NCBI RefSeq assembly: GCF_016901815.1
Contig: NZ_JACSNR010000007.1
Coordinates: 1 to 64,000, forward strand
Direction of reading: 5' to 3'
DNA length: 64,000 nt
Source: Hydrogenoanaerobacterium saccharovorans
Lineage (GTDB): Bacteria > Bacillota > Clostridia > Oscillospirales > Ruminococcaceae
Shown in pieces: positions 53,150-62,805 of the stretch. The notes beneath the pieces are model-generated. The model had not been told where the DNA came from. It was given only the letters and a program-made list of their open reading frames with translations, and did no database searches. Numbering within the stretch: the stretch's first letter is position 1; every line of letters starts with the position of its first letter. Both the position numbers and the translations under genes were made by a program.

Positions 53150-54022
53150 TTATTTCTGCATGAACGAACGGATCTCATCCGGGGTGAATACATGGGTTGT
53201 GCCGCAGAAGTGACAGTTTACCTCAATGTTCTCCCCTTCTTCTACCATCCGGGCCAGCTCCTCCTGTCCCAGGCTGACCAGTGCTCTGCGCATCCGGTCA
53301 CGGGAACAGTCGCAGCGATACTCTGCCGCGCGGTTGTCCAGGATCTCCGGCTCAAAGCCCTCCAGAGCGGCAAAAGCGATCTGCTCCGGAGTCATGCCGT
53401 CGGCGATCATCTGCGAAACAGCCGGCAGCTTGTTGATGTTGGCTTCCAAGCGGTCGATGACCGAATCGTCGGCACCGGGCAGCAGCTGCACCAGGAATCC
53501 ACCGGCGCTGGCGACAGTCAGATCGGGATTGACCAGCACGCCCAGGCTGCACACAGTGGGAACCTGCTCGCTGACCGCATAGTAGTAGGTGACATCCTCC
53601 GCAATTTCGCCAGAAACGATGGGAACACTGCCGATGGTCGGCTGTGCGAAGCCCAGGTCCCGGATCACAGTCAGGGAACCGTCCTTGCCCACCGCACCGG
53701 CTACATCCAGCTTGCCGTAGCTATTGAGCGGGATCTCCACAATGGGATTCTCCACATCGCCCTTGACCATACCGGCACCGTCCGCCACAACGGTGAACTT
53801 GCCGGCAGGACCGCCGCCGCTCAGGCGCAGGGTCACAGAATCTTCAGAGTTCTTGAGCATACTGCCCATCATGGCGCCGGCAGTGAGCAGACGGCCCAGA
53901 GCCGCAGTAACTGTGGCAGAAGTCTTGTGAATCCGCTCTGCCTCTCCGGCGATCTTAGTGGAATCCACTGCGCAGCACATCACAGAGCCGTCCCGCGCAA
54001 TGACACGAATCAGGTTATCCAT
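53150..54022 (-). CDS. hslO: Redox-regulated chaperone Hsp33
   Basis: A 290-residue holdase that is switched on when its zinc-bound cysteines are oxidised. The four zinc Cys are visible near the C-terminus as CDC (about 233-235) and CHFC (about 266-269). The N-terminal domain is canonical (VRVIARDGSVMCCAVDSTKI). It begins directly after the methyltransferase start strand order and lies in the same direction, upstream of the tRNA operon promoter. Confidence 0.96.
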   Translation of the reverse strand: MDNLIRVIARDGSVMCCAVDSTKIAGEAERIHKTSATVTAALGRLLTAGAMMGSMLKNSEDSVTLRLSGGGPAGKFTVVADGAGMVKGDVENPIVEIPLNSYGKLDVAGAVGKDGSLTVIRDLGFAQPTIGSVPIVSGEIAEDVTYYYAVSEQVPTVCSLGVLVNPDLTVASAGGFLVQLLPGADDSVIDRLEANINKLPAVSQMIADGMTPEQIAFAALEGFEPEILDNRAAEYRCDCSRDRMRRALVSLGQEELARMVEEGENIEVNCHFCGTTHVFTPDEIRSFMQK

Positions 54023-54799
54023 TTAATTTTCCTTTCCGGTTTTCTTTGCAACATAAATGGCCCGCTGGGTGGTTTCCCCAGCCGGGTCAAAGCTGTCATC
54101 CCCATAGACAGTCACCAGCTCAAAGCCGTTTTCCGCCAGCAGGGTACACAAAAAATCATGGCTGTATGCCCGTTCCGCGAAACTATCGCTCTCCCGGTAA
54201 TAACAGTCATTCTCCTCATCATAGACAAAAAAGTCCAGATCGATTGTCACCAGCAGACCATCTTCCAGGGTATTCTGCCAGACACAGTAGACCTCGTCGG
54301 TATCATAGACGAAGGTTTCATTCCCCAGAACCTGCCGGTGTTTGTATTCGGTATTCACATCAAACACGAACAGTCCGCCCGGGCGTACATACTCCCCGAC
54401 CTTCCGGAACATCTTCCGGACACTTTCCGGTTCTGTGATGTGATTGATGCTGTCCAGTGCGCAGACTGCCGCATCCACCGGGCTGTACAATTCCAGCTCA
54501 CAGAGATCCTGGCAGACAAACAGCGGATTGGTAAACGGCAGATCCGGGCGTTCCATCTTTTTCTGCATGGCAACAGACAGCATATCCTCCGAAAGCTCCA
54601 CGCCGACCACATCATATCCCAGGTCGGCCAGTTCAAAGGATAAACTGCCTGTCCCGCAGGCCAGATCCGCAACCACGCTGGCACTGTCCATATTCTGTTT
54701 GATTATCGCATCAAAATACGCCGCCCGCTCCCCATAGGAAATATTCTGGGTAAGCTGATCGTAGTATTTCGCGAACGAGCCATATCCGTGCATCGTCAC
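54023..54799 (-). CDS. Class I SAM-dependent methyltransferase
   Basis: A 258-residue Rossmann-fold methyltransferase. Motif I is VVADLACGTGSLSFELADLGYDVVGVE at about residues 42-68, and the motif IV-type region is AVCALDSINHI. The substrate is unknown; the family (YodH/UbiE-like) includes small-molecule and tRNA methylases. The start is a GTG at 54799 overlapping the upstream TGA; an ATG six bases further is the alternative. It is coupled to the YerC-type regulator and ends one base before hslO. Confidence 0.9.
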   Translation of the reverse strand: MTMHGYGSFAKYYDQLTQNISYGERAAYFDAIIKQNMDSASVVADLACGTGSLSFELADLGYDVVGVELSEDMLSVAMQKKMERPDLPFTNPLFVCQDLCELELYSPVDAAVCALDSINHITEPESVRKMFRKVGEYVRPGGLFVFDVNTEYKHRQVLGNETFVYDTDEVYCVWQNTLEDGLLVTIDLDFFVYDEENDCYYRESDSFAERAYSHDFLCTLLAENGFELVTVYGDDSFDPAGETTQRAIYVAKKTGKEN

Positions 54800-55083
54800 T
54801 TCTTGATCCGGGAGAAAACAATGGTATATCCATCCGCTCCATAATTGAGCGAGCGGTTCACACGGCTGATGGTCGCTGTGCTGGCTCCGGTCTGAGCCAC
54901 GATCTCACTGTATACCTTGCCTTCCCGCAGCATTCCTGCTACCTGGAACCGCTGGGACAATGCCTTGAGTTCCGGAACTGTGCAGAGATCATCGAAGAAG
55001 CGGCGGCATTCCTCCACATTCTCCAAAGTCAGGATCGCTTTATATAGTTCTTCCAGGGTTGAAGTTTGTAGTTTCGGCTCCAA
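54796..55083 (-). CDS. YerC/TrpR-like regulator
   Basis: A 95-residue TrpR-superfamily protein of the YerC type. It has the conserved ECRRFFDDLCTVPELKALSQRFQVAGMLREG and GASTATISRVNRSLNYG helix-turn-helix. The start is a TTG at 55083, eight bases after GGAGG; the longer frame to 55113 begins at a GTG without a site. It is translationally coupled to the methyltransferase gene. Its target genes are unknown. Confidence 0.93.
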   Translation of the reverse strand: MEPKLQTSTLEELYKAILTLENVEECRRFFDDLCTVPELKALSQRFQVAGMLREGKVYSEIVAQTGASTATISRVNRSLNYGADGYTIVFSRIKK

Positions 55084-55241
55084 TGTTATAACCTCCAGTG
55101 CAGTTTTGTTCACAAGTCATAGTTTATCATTTTAGTGTGCAAAAGTAAATAGGGAAACAACCAAAAATTCAAGAAATATTTGTTTACACAAAAAATTCAA
55201 GGGAACTGTGCAGTCTATATTGCATAATTCCCTTGAAGTTG

Positions 55242-55850
55242 TTATTCTTCCGTCAAATCCTCGGCATATTCCGCAGCAATTTCCTCAATGATTGCCTTGA
55301 CTTCCTCTACCCCATCTCCCTTTTCGGACGAGAACGGGATCATGGTAATCTGATCCGCACAGGGAATCTCGGTCTGGAGTGCTTCCAGACGCTCTGCCAG
55401 CTGTGTCTTGGTCAGCTTGTCCTTCTTGGTCAGGATCAGCACAAACGGGAACTCGTTTTCAATGAGAAAATCGATCATCTGCAGGTCATCCTGGGAAGGC
55501 TTATGCCGGACGTCCACCAGCTGGAACACCAGACCGATGTTCCGTCCGCTGCGGAAGTACCCGTCAATGAGCTTGGCCCAGCGCTCCTTCTCCCCCTTGG
55601 CTACCTTGGCATAGCCATAGCCGGGCAGATCCGCAAAGCGCACACTTTCCAGCCGGAAGAAATTGATGGTGGCAGTCTTTCCCGGCACAGCGCTGACTCT
55701 CGCCAGCTGCTTGCGGTTGAAGACCTTGTTGATCATCGAGGACTTGCCCACATTGGAGCGCCCCGCAAAGGCGATCTCCACCAGATCCGATTTGGGAAGC
55801 TGGTCGAACCGACCAAAGGAAGTTTCAAAGACTACATTGTGAAAATTCAT
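55242..55850 (-). CDS. engB: Ribosome biogenesis GTPase EngB
   Basis: A 202-residue small GTPase needed for 50S assembly. The G1 loop FAGRSNVGKSS lies near residues 29-39, G3 DLPGYG near 76-81, and G4 TKKDKLTK near 140-147. Length is normal. It follows lon by nine bases on the same strand, the standard lon-engB pair of Firmicutes. Confidence 0.97.
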   Translation of the reverse strand: MNFHNVVFETSFGRFDQLPKSDLVEIAFAGRSNVGKSSMINKVFNRKQLARVSAVPGKTATINFFRLESVRFADLPGYGYAKVAKGEKERWAKLIDGYFRSGRNIGLVFQLVDVRHKPSQDDLQMIDFLIENEFPFVLILTKKDKLTKTQLAERLEALQTEIPCADQITMIPFSSEKGDGVEEVKAIIEEIAAEYAEDLTEE

Positions 55851-55859
55851 GCCAATCTC

Positions 55860-58319
55860 CTATCTGCTCGCCTGAGGCCGATCGGTCGTTTCTGCTTTCG
55901 GAACGGTGATCTCAAAGGATTTGGATTCCGCTTTCTGGCCCAGATGGTTCTCCTCATGCCGCTTTCCGGTGGGATGCGGCATGGAGCACAGAGCTGTTTC
56001 CAGTACATCTGCCACCGTATCTGCCGGAACGAAGCGGATCGCCTTCTTCACTGCTTCATCCACCTCATGCAGATCGGATACATTCTGCCGGGGGATTACC
56101 ACGGTGTTGATCCGGTTGCGGTATGCAGCCATGGTCTTTTCCCGCAGGCCGCCGATGGGCAGTACCCGGCCCCGGAGAGTCACTTCGCCGGTCATGGCGA
56201 CCTTGCCCCGCACCGGAATACCGGTGAGCGCCGATACCAGCGCTGTGGTGATGGTCACGCCAGCCGACGGGCCATCCTTGGGAACAGCACCTTCCGGCAC
56301 ATGGATGTGGATGTCCTTGTTCTTATAGAACTCATGGTCGATGCCGAAGCGATCCGCCATACTGCGCACATAGCTGATGGCAGCCTGTGCCGACTCCTTC
56401 ATCACATCGCCCAGGCTTCCGGTGAGCTGCAGCTTGCCGCTGCCGTCCATCACCGCTACTTCCACCTGAAGCATCTCGCCGCCCACAGCAGTCCAGGCCA
56501 GGCCGTTGACTACGCCGACCTCATCCTTACCGGAGATGTCATCCGGCTTGAAGCGCTTGGGCCCGAGATAGGTTTCGATATTCTTTTCGGTCACGCTCAC
56601 CTTCTCCACATCACCGGCTACCAGCTCCCGGGCGCTCTTGCGGCAGATCTCGCCGATCTTCCGCTCCAGGTTCCGGACACCAGCCTCCCGGGTGTAGCTG
56701 TCGATGATGGCATACAGCGCACCATCGGTGATATGCAGCCGCTTGGAATCCAGTCCATGCCGGCTGAGCTGCTTCTTGACCAGGTGCCGCTTGGCAATCT
56801 GGAACTTCTCCTCCCGGGTGTAGCTCGAGAGCTCAATCACTTCCATACGGTCCAGCAGCGGGCCGGGAATGGTTTCGGTGGTGTTGGCAGTCGCCACAAA
56901 CAGCACCTTGGAGAGGTCATAGGGCACCTCGATGTAGTGGTCACGGAATGCGGAATTCTGTTCTCCATCCAGCACTTCCAGCAGGGCTGCCGAGGGATCA
57001 CCCCGGTAGTCACTGCCCAGCTTGTCCACCTCATCCAGCAGCATCAGCGGGTTGCTGCTGCCGGCCTGCTTGATGGCAGCCATGATCCGACCGGGCATCG
57101 AGCCGATGTAGGTCTTGCGGTGACCCCGGATGTCCGACTCGTCCCGGACGCCGCCCAGGGACATGCGCACATACTTGCGTCCCATGGCTTCGGCAATGGA
57201 CCGGGCAATGGAAGTCTTGCCTACACCGGGCGGGCCCACCAGACAGATGATCTGTCCGCTGATGTCCGGCGCCAGCTGACGCACTGCCAGCAGTTCCAGA
57301 ATCCGCTCCTTGACCTTCTGCAGACCATAGTGCTCCCGGTCGAGCAGTCGGGCCGCCGCCTTGATGTCGATCTTGTCCTTGGTGTAGACATTCCAGGGCA
57401 GTTCCAGACAGGTATCCAGATAGCCCCGCACCACACCGGCCTCCTGAGAGCTGGGATGGAGTTTGCGCAGCTTGCGCACCTCCGCAGTCAGCTTTTCCTT
57501 GGCCTCATCATTGAGCGAGAGCGCCTCGATCTTCTTGAGGTACTCATCCGCCTCATTGTCGATGTTGTCCCCTTCGCCCAGCTCTTCGGCAATGGCACGC
57601 TGCTGCTCCCGGAGATAGTACTCCCGCTGGTTCTGGTCGATCTGCTCCTTGACCTTGGCGTAGAGTTCCCGCTCCAGAGTGAGGATATTGATCTCCCCTT
57701 CCAGCAGCGAAGCCAGCAGCTGCAGACGCTTGGCAATGCTGTTTTCATTGAGCAGTGTCTGCTTCTTATCAGGGGCGAGGATCATATTTCCGCCGATATA
57801 ATCCACCAGGTACACCGCGTCATCGGTGAGCATGGCATTGGGGATCAGATCCTTGGACATCTTGGGCGACAGTTCACAGTATCTCTCATACAGATCCTTG
57901 ACGGTACGCATCAGAGCGTTCATCTTATCAGTGGAGCCGGTGCGCAGTCCGCGATAGGGCAGTTCTGTGACTTCCGCCAGGAAAAAGGGCTCAAAATCGG
58001 TGACCTCATCCGAAATGGCAGCACGATACAGTCCTTCGACCATAATGCGCAGCTTTTCGTTGCGGGCACGCACGACCTGCTGGATCTCCGCTACAACACC
58101 CACCCGATACAGATCGGAAAAAGACGGGTCCTCCTGCTGGACATCCTTCTGAGCCACAATAAAAATCTTTCTGTTGTGTTTCATAGCATGCTCGATGGCA
58201 CGGGCCGATTTTTCCCGGGCAACATCCAGATTGAGGATCGTCTGCGGGAACATCACCACTCCACGGAGCGGCAGAACCGGCAGGCAAATCGGCAGCATAT
58301 CAGTTTTGGTATCCGCCAT
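55860..58319 (-). CDS. lon: ATP-dependent protease Lon
   Basis: An 819-residue AAA+ protease. The N-terminal Lon domain (about 1-210) is followed by the AAA+ module with Walker A GPPGVGKTS at about 363-371 and Walker B, and the C-terminal protease domain with the catalytic Ser in KDGPSAGVT (about 685) and its partner Lys. I chose the ATG at 58319, with GGAGG eight bases away; the open frame to 58469 is not supported. Confidence 0.97.
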   Translation of the reverse strand: MADTKTDMLPICLPVLPLRGVVMFPQTILNLDVAREKSARAIEHAMKHNRKIFIVAQKDVQQEDPSFSDLYRVGVVAEIQQVVRARNEKLRIMVEGLYRAAISDEVTDFEPFFLAEVTELPYRGLRTGSTDKMNALMRTVKDLYERYCELSPKMSKDLIPNAMLTDDAVYLVDYIGGNMILAPDKKQTLLNENSIAKRLQLLASLLEGEINILTLERELYAKVKEQIDQNQREYYLREQQRAIAEELGEGDNIDNEADEYLKKIEALSLNDEAKEKLTAEVRKLRKLHPSSQEAGVVRGYLDTCLELPWNVYTKDKIDIKAAARLLDREHYGLQKVKERILELLAVRQLAPDISGQIICLVGPPGVGKTSIARSIAEAMGRKYVRMSLGGVRDESDIRGHRKTYIGSMPGRIMAAIKQAGSSNPLMLLDEVDKLGSDYRGDPSAALLEVLDGEQNSAFRDHYIEVPYDLSKVLFVATANTTETIPGPLLDRMEVIELSSYTREEKFQIAKRHLVKKQLSRHGLDSKRLHITDGALYAIIDSYTREAGVRNLERKIGEICRKSARELVAGDVEKVSVTEKNIETYLGPKRFKPDDISGKDEVGVVNGLAWTAVGGEMLQVEVAVMDGSGKLQLTGSLGDVMKESAQAAISYVRSMADRFGIDHEFYKNKDIHIHVPEGAVPKDGPSAGVTITTALVSALTGIPVRGKVAMTGEVTLRGRVLPIGGLREKTMAAYRNRINTVVIPRQNVSDLHEVDEAVKKAIRFVPADTVADVLETALCSMPHPTGKRHEENHLGQKAESKSFEITVPKAETTDRPQASR

Positions 58320-58383
58320 AAAACACACCTCCATATATTCGTAGAATCCCATGCGAAAGCACATTCTTCCGCATGATTGTTTT

Positions 58384-58412
58384 ATTATACACGAAAACAG
58401 TCCGCTTTTCAA
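58384..58412 (-). promoter_or_regulatory. Sigma-A promoter of lon
   Basis: TTGAAA and TATAAT with a 17-base spacer on the minus strand. Confidence 0.85.
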
Positions 58413-58426
58413 GAGCAAGACCAGGG

Positions 58427-58464
58427 TAAAACAAGACCTCTGCAGGCGTACAGCAGAGGTCTTG
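58427..58464 (-). terminator. Terminator of the peroxiredoxin-like gene
   Basis: CAAGACCTCTGC (58432-58443) pairs with GCAGAGGTCTTG (58453-58464), and the minus strand continues with TTTTA. Confidence 0.92.
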
Positions 58465-58483
58465 GGCATCCGTATGCAGCTCG

Positions 58484-59029
58484 TTACAGCTTGGCAAGCA
58501 AATCGGCGATTTCCGGCATATCTCCGGCATTTTTGGCACGATGCGCATATACCACATTCATACCGCGGTCCAGCAGGAACACTGCCGGCAGCTGGAGCTC
58601 ATTGCCTTCATAGGCACCGTGCTCCAGACCCAGCTTCTTGGCTGCCTGGATCTTGCGGATGGTCTTGATGGAAGCCAGCCCCAGCTTGCTCCGGGCTGCC
58701 CCCACCTGATAGAGGTCATAGAGCTTGCCCTCGGGATCGCAGGCTACCTCGAACCGCAGCTCCTCCTCGGTAATGCTCTCGGCAATGGTAGCCGGAGCGC
58801 TCTGCAGTACCAGAAGAATCTGGGCATCCTTGTCCAGGAACTTCTGATAGTTCTCCCGATAGGCCCGGATATCCAGCTGACAGATGGTACAACCGTAATA
58901 CCGCAGGAAGATCAGGAAGGTTTTATCTGCCTTCTGGACCTTTTCCTCCAGAGTGGATGTCTTTCCATAAGGGGTCTGATATGTAAAGTCTATGGCCTTG
59001 TCACCGAAAGAAATCAGCTTATTCTCCAT
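58484..59029 (-). CDS. Peroxiredoxin-like/AhpC-TSA family protein
   Basis: A 181-residue thioredoxin-fold protein. The motif YYGCTICQLD at about residues 44-53 gives a CxxC pair in the place of the usual peroxidatic motif, so it may be a peroxidase or a thiol-disulfide reductase. The conserved VACDPEGKLYDLYQVGAARSKLG and LPAVFLLDRGMNVVYAH blocks match redoxins. It stands alone with its own terminator between clpX and lon. Confidence 0.85.
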   Translation of the reverse strand: MENKLISFGDKAIDFTYQTPYGKTSTLEEKVQKADKTFLIFLRYYGCTICQLDIRAYRENYQKFLDKDAQILLVLQSAPATIAESITEEELRFEVACDPEGKLYDLYQVGAARSKLGLASIKTIRKIQAAKKLGLEHGAYEGNELQLPAVFLLDRGMNVVYAHRAKNAGDMPEIADLLAKL

Positions 59030-59130
59030 AAAACCACGCCTTTCCGCCTAAACAGGCGCATTCTTACAAATATCATAGTATATTCGGCTGAAACTGTCAA
59101 GTATTGCCGAAATTTGCCTGGATTCCCCAT

Positions 59131-59175
59131 AAAACAGCCAGCCGACAGGCAGTAAAGAAACCCGACGGCTGGCTG
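59131..59175 (-). terminator. Terminator of clpX
   Basis: CAGCCAGCCG (59135-59144) pairs with CGGCTGGCTG (59166-59175), followed on the minus strand by TTTTATGG. Confidence 0.85.
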
Positions 59176-59208
59176 TGTGAAAAATCATGGATGGAATCTG
59201 CCAGGGGA

Positions 59209-60528
59209 TCAGCCCGCAGTGCCGCTCCGGTGTGAGGAGGGCTTTTCGGGATTCAGCCGCAGCTTATGGGGCTGCCGCAGCTGATCGTAGGTGATCATCG
59301 GACTGCCCTTCCCATTCACAAAGTCCGCTGTGATGGTAATGGACTCGATGGTGGGATCAGAGGGCGCTGTGTACATCAGGTCGCCGAGGATCTCCTCCAT
59401 CACCGACCGCAGGCCACGGGCACCGGTCTTGCGCTCGATTACCTTATGGGCGATTGCCGACAGGGCTTCGTCCTCAAACTCCAGCTCCACATCGTCCAGC
59501 TTGAACAGGGTCTTGTACTGCTGCACAATGGAATTCTTCGGCTCAACCAGAATCCGCTTGAGGGCTTCCTCATCCAGCGAATCCAGGGTGGCATGGATAG
59601 GCAGACGGCCGATCAGCTCGGGGATCAGGCCGAACTTGACCAGATCCTGGGGAATGAGCTGCTTGAGGTATTCATCCCGGGCCTTATCCTTGTTGGACTT
59701 GAGCTGTGCGCCAAAGCCCATGGACGAGGTCGCTACCCGGCTTTCGATGATCTTTTCGATTCCCTCGAATGCACCGCCGCAGATGAACAGGATATTCTTG
59801 GTGTCGATCTGGATGAATTCCTGCTGGGGGTGCTTGCGTCCGCCCTGGGGCGGTACATTGGCAACGGTGCCTTCCAGGATCTTCAGCAGAGCCTGCTGTA
59901 CACCTTCACCGCTGACATCCCGGGTGATGGACGGGTTCTCGCTCTTGCGGGAGATCTTGTCGATCTCATCAATATAGATGATGCCGCGCTCTGCCCGCTC
60001 GATGTCAAAGTCAGCAGCCTGGATCAGACGGAGCAGAATATTCTCCACATCCTCACCCACATAACCGGCTTCGGTCAGGGTGGTGGCATCCGCAATGGCA
60101 AAGGGTACATTCAGCACCCGGGCCAGGGTCTGAGCCAACAGGGTCTTACCCACACCGGTGGGTCCCAGCAGCAGGATATTGCTCTTGGCAAGTTCTGCGT
60201 CATCGCTGCCGAAATAGATGCGCTTATAGTGGTTGTAAACCGCAATGGACAGCGCCTTCTTGGCATTGTCCTGACCAATGACATAGTCGTCCAGGATCTT
60301 CTTGATCTCCATCGGCTTGGGGATGTCGATGGATACCTCTTCCCGGATGGTCCGGTGCGAATGCTTCTGCTCAAGCTCTTCCCCTTCGTGTACAACATTG
60401 TAGCAGAGATCCACACAGTAATTGCAGATATACACGCCATTCGGTCCGGCGATCATCCGCTCCACCTTATCCTGGGTCTTGCCGCAGAAGGAACAGCGGA
60501 TCGGGCGTGTATCGTCATACTTGGGCAT
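59209..60528 (-). CDS. clpX: ATP-dependent Clp protease ATP-binding subunit ClpX
   Basis: A 439-residue AAA+ unfoldase that feeds substrates into ClpP. The N-terminal zinc-binding domain has [15 protein letters not shown] and CNYCVDLC (four Cys). Walker A is GPTGVGKT near residues 120-127 and Walker B DEIDKI. I chose the ATG at 60528 because GGAGG precedes it; the ATG at 60540 has no site upstream. It follows clpP, with a hairpin between them. Confidence 0.97.
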   Translation of the reverse strand: MPKYDDTRPIRCSFCGKTQDKVERMIAGPNGVYICNYCVDLCYNVVHEGEELEQKHSHRTIREEVSIDIPKPMEIKKILDDYVIGQDNAKKALSIAVYNHYKRIYFGSDDAELAKSNILLLGPTGVGKTLLAQTLARVLNVPFAIADATTLTEAGYVGEDVENILLRLIQAADFDIERAERGIIYIDEIDKISRKSENPSITRDVSGEGVQQALLKILEGTVANVPPQGGRKHPQQEFIQIDTKNILFICGGAFEGIEKIIESRVATSSMGFGAQLKSNKDKARDEYLKQLIPQDLVKFGLIPELIGRLPIHATLDSLDEEALKRILVEPKNSIVQQYKTLFKLDDVELEFEDEALSAIAHKVIERKTGARGLRSVMEEILGDLMYTAPSDPTIESITITADFVNGKGSPMITYDQLRQPHKLRLNPEKPSSHRSGTAG

Positions 60529-60566
60529 AGGGTCCTCCATTCTGGATACTGTTCACAATCAGCAAA

Positions 60567-60592
60567 CAGGCGCCTGCCGGAGCAGACACCTG
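60567..60592 (-). terminator. Hairpin between clpP and clpX
   Basis: CAGGCGCCTGC (60567-60577) and GCAGACACCTG (60582-60592) pair with two G-T wobbles. It may partially end clpP transcripts; T-run support is weak. Confidence 0.55.
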
Positions 60593-60603
60593 CGTGCGCT
60601 TTT

Positions 60604-61185
60604 TTATCGGTGTTCGATTACCTTATCGATCAGGCCGTACTCTGCCGCTTCCTCGGCGGACATGAAGTTATCCCGTTCACAGTCGGCGGTGACAACTTCC
60701 ACCGGATTGCCGGTATTGTCTGCCAGGATGCGGTTCATCCGCTTCTTGATTACTTCCAGACGCTTGAGATGGATCGCCATATCAGTGATCTGTCCCTGAG
60801 TACCGGCAGAGGGCTGGTGGATCATGATCTCCGCGTTGGGCAGTGCGAACCGCTTGCCCTTGGCACCCGACGAGAGCAGGAATGCACCCATCGAAGCTGC
60901 CATACCGATACAGATGGTGGAAACATCACATTTGATGTACTGCATGGTATCATAGATTGCCATACCAGCGGTTACCGAACCGCCGGGGCTGTTGATATAC
61001 AGCTGGATATCCTTATCAGGGTCCTGGCCTTCCAGATAGAGCAGCTGAGCCACTACCAGACTGGCACTGGCATCGGTTACTTCCTCGCACAGCATAACGA
61101 TTCGGTCATTGAGCAGTCGGGAGAAAATATCATAGGAACGCTCTCCACGGTTGGTCTGCTCTACGACCATCGGAACTAAACTCAT
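60604..61185 (-). CDS. clpP: ATP-dependent Clp protease proteolytic subunit ClpP
   Basis: A 193-residue serine protease barrel. Catalytic Ser in [11 protein letters not shown] near residue 97 and His in [10 protein letters not shown] near 122 are visible. Typical start [19 protein letters not shown] and length. It lies 50 bases after tig, the standard tig-clpP-clpX order. Confidence 0.98.
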   Translation of the reverse strand: MSLVPMVVEQTNRGERSYDIFSRLLNDRIVMLCEEVTDASASLVVAQLLYLEGQDPDKDIQLYINSPGGSVTAGMAIYDTMQYIKCDVSTICIGMAASMGAFLLSSGAKGKRFALPNAEIMIHQPSAGTQGQITDMAIHLKRLEVIKKRMNRILADNTGNPVEVVTADCERDNFMSAEEAAEYGLIDKVIEHR

Positions 61186-61236
61186 ACTTTTGACACCTCC
61201 GGATCATCTTATGGCAGAGCGAGCGTCAAAATGCGC

Positions 61237-62667
61237 TTATTCAGCGTCAGCGGTTTCCTCTGCCTTCTTCTTTCTTGTGGTCTTCTTCTTGGGAGCTTCT
61301 TCTGCACCCTCAGCCGGAGCCTCTTCTGCCTTCTTGGCAGTCTTCTTGGCAGCGGTCTTCTTGGCAGGCTTCTTCTCTTTCTCAGCCCCAACCGGCTCAG
61401 CAACAGCATTGGCCTTGATCAGCTCGATTGCCTTGTTGACTACGATATCCTGGCTCAGAGCGTTGAGAGGCATGTTCTCACGAACTTCCTTCTCATCCAT
61501 GTGGTACATCTCGGCGATCTTGGCGATCTCCTTGTCCACATCCTCATGAGTAGCGGTCAGGCCTTCCAGCTCAGCGATCTTCTCCAGAGCCAGACGGATG
61601 CGTACATGACGCTCAGCCTGCTCAGCGAAGGTCTTTCTCATAGCGGGCAGGGTCTCGCCAGTGTACTGGAAGTAGGTGTTCAGATCCAGGCCCTGGGATC
61701 TCAGACGGTAGTCGAAGTCCTGAACCATCTCATCGATGCGGGTATCGATCATGCACTGGGGCAGATCGATCACAGTGTTCTCCAGCACAGCGGATACCAG
61801 ACCGTTCTCATAGTCCTCTTCGCACTTGGCTTCAGCTCTCTCCATGAGTCTTGCCCGGATATCGGCCTTCAATTCATCCAGAGTGTCAAACTCGCTGACA
61901 TCCTTTACAAAGTCGTCATCCAGCTCAGGCAGCTGCTTCTCCTTGATGGAGTTGATGCTGGTCTTGAATACAGCCGGCTTGCCAGCCAGGTCAGTAGCAT
62001 GATACTCCTCGGGGAAGGTAACAGTTACATCGAAGCTGTCGCCGGTGCTGTGACCAACGATCTGCTCCTCAAAGCCGGGAATGAAGTGACCGGAACCCAG
62101 TACCAGATCCACACCTTCACCCTTGCCGCCTTCAAAAGCAACGCCGTCAGCAAAGCCCTCGAAGTTGATGTTTACGGTATCGTTCATCTGAGCGGGACGA
62201 TCCTCAATGGTTACCAGACGGGCAGCACGATCGCGCAGCTGAGCCAGAGTGGTCTCCACATCAGCCTCGTTGATCTTGGCTTCAGCCTTGGGAGCCTTCA
62301 GGCCCTTGTAGTTCTTGACCTCAACCTCAGGCTTTACAGTAACAGTAGCCACGAAGGTGAAGCCGTCCTTGGAAGCTTCCTTGACCTCAACCTGAGCAGC
62401 CTCAACGGGAGTTACATTGGCCTCACCGCAGGCTTCCTCATAAGCCTGGGGATACATGTCGTTGACAGCTTCCTCGATGAAGTAGTCGCCATACTGCTTT
62501 TCCACATAAGCTCTGGGAGCCTTGCCCTTACGGAAACCAGGAATGGTGATCTCCTTGGCATGCTTGCGGTAAACCACATCCAGAACGGGCTGGAATTCCT
62601 CAGCAGTGACGGTAACTTCCAGAGCTACCTTGTTATTCTCAAGCTTGTTGCACGAAACGAGTTTCAT
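61237..62667 (-). CDS. tig: Trigger factor
   Basis: A 476-residue ribosome-associated chaperone. The N-terminal ribosome-binding domain has the signature GFRKGKAPRAYVEKQYG, followed by an FKBP-like prolyl isomerase domain (about 155-245) and the helical C-terminal domain. After the family end (about 430) a tail of about 45 residues rich in Lys, Ala and Glu (KKTAAKKTAKKAEE) is added. I chose the ATG at 62667 because AGGAGG lies upstream. First gene of the tig-clpP-clpX block. Confidence 0.97.
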   Translation of the reverse strand: MKLVSCNKLENNKVALEVTVTAEEFQPVLDVVYRKHAKEITIPGFRKGKAPRAYVEKQYGDYFIEEAVNDMYPQAYEEACGEANVTPVEAAQVEVKEASKDGFTFVATVTVKPEVEVKNYKGLKAPKAEAKINEADVETTLAQLRDRAARLVTIEDRPAQMNDTVNINFEGFADGVAFEGGKGEGVDLVLGSGHFIPGFEEQIVGHSTGDSFDVTVTFPEEYHATDLAGKPAVFKTSINSIKEKQLPELDDDFVKDVSEFDTLDELKADIRARLMERAEAKCEEDYENGLVSAVLENTVIDLPQCMIDTRIDEMVQDFDYRLRSQGLDLNTYFQYTGETLPAMRKTFAEQAERHVRIRLALEKIAELEGLTATHEDVDKEIAKIAEMYHMDEKEVRENMPLNALSQDIVVNKAIELIKANAVAEPVGAEKEKKPAKKTAAKKTAKKAEEAPAEGAEEAPKKKTTRKKKAEETADAE

Positions 62668-62805
62668 TGATCTTCGTCCTCCTGTAATTACAACGATATA
62701 CTTTTGCAAGTATACCATAGATTTAATAAGAAATCCATACGATTTTATGAAAAAAACAGCACCAGAGGCGATGTTTTGTTCACGAAACGATAAAAAATGC
62801 CGGTT

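Noticed and set aside
55233-58376. A 1047-codon open frame on the plus strand opposite engB and lon
   Set aside because: It is the mirror of strongly recognisable genes. High GC at third positions removes stops on the opposite strand, and no domain or ribosome site supports it.
59266-61179. A 637-codon plus-strand frame opposite clpX and clpP
   Set aside because: It is an antisense shadow of two conserved genes.
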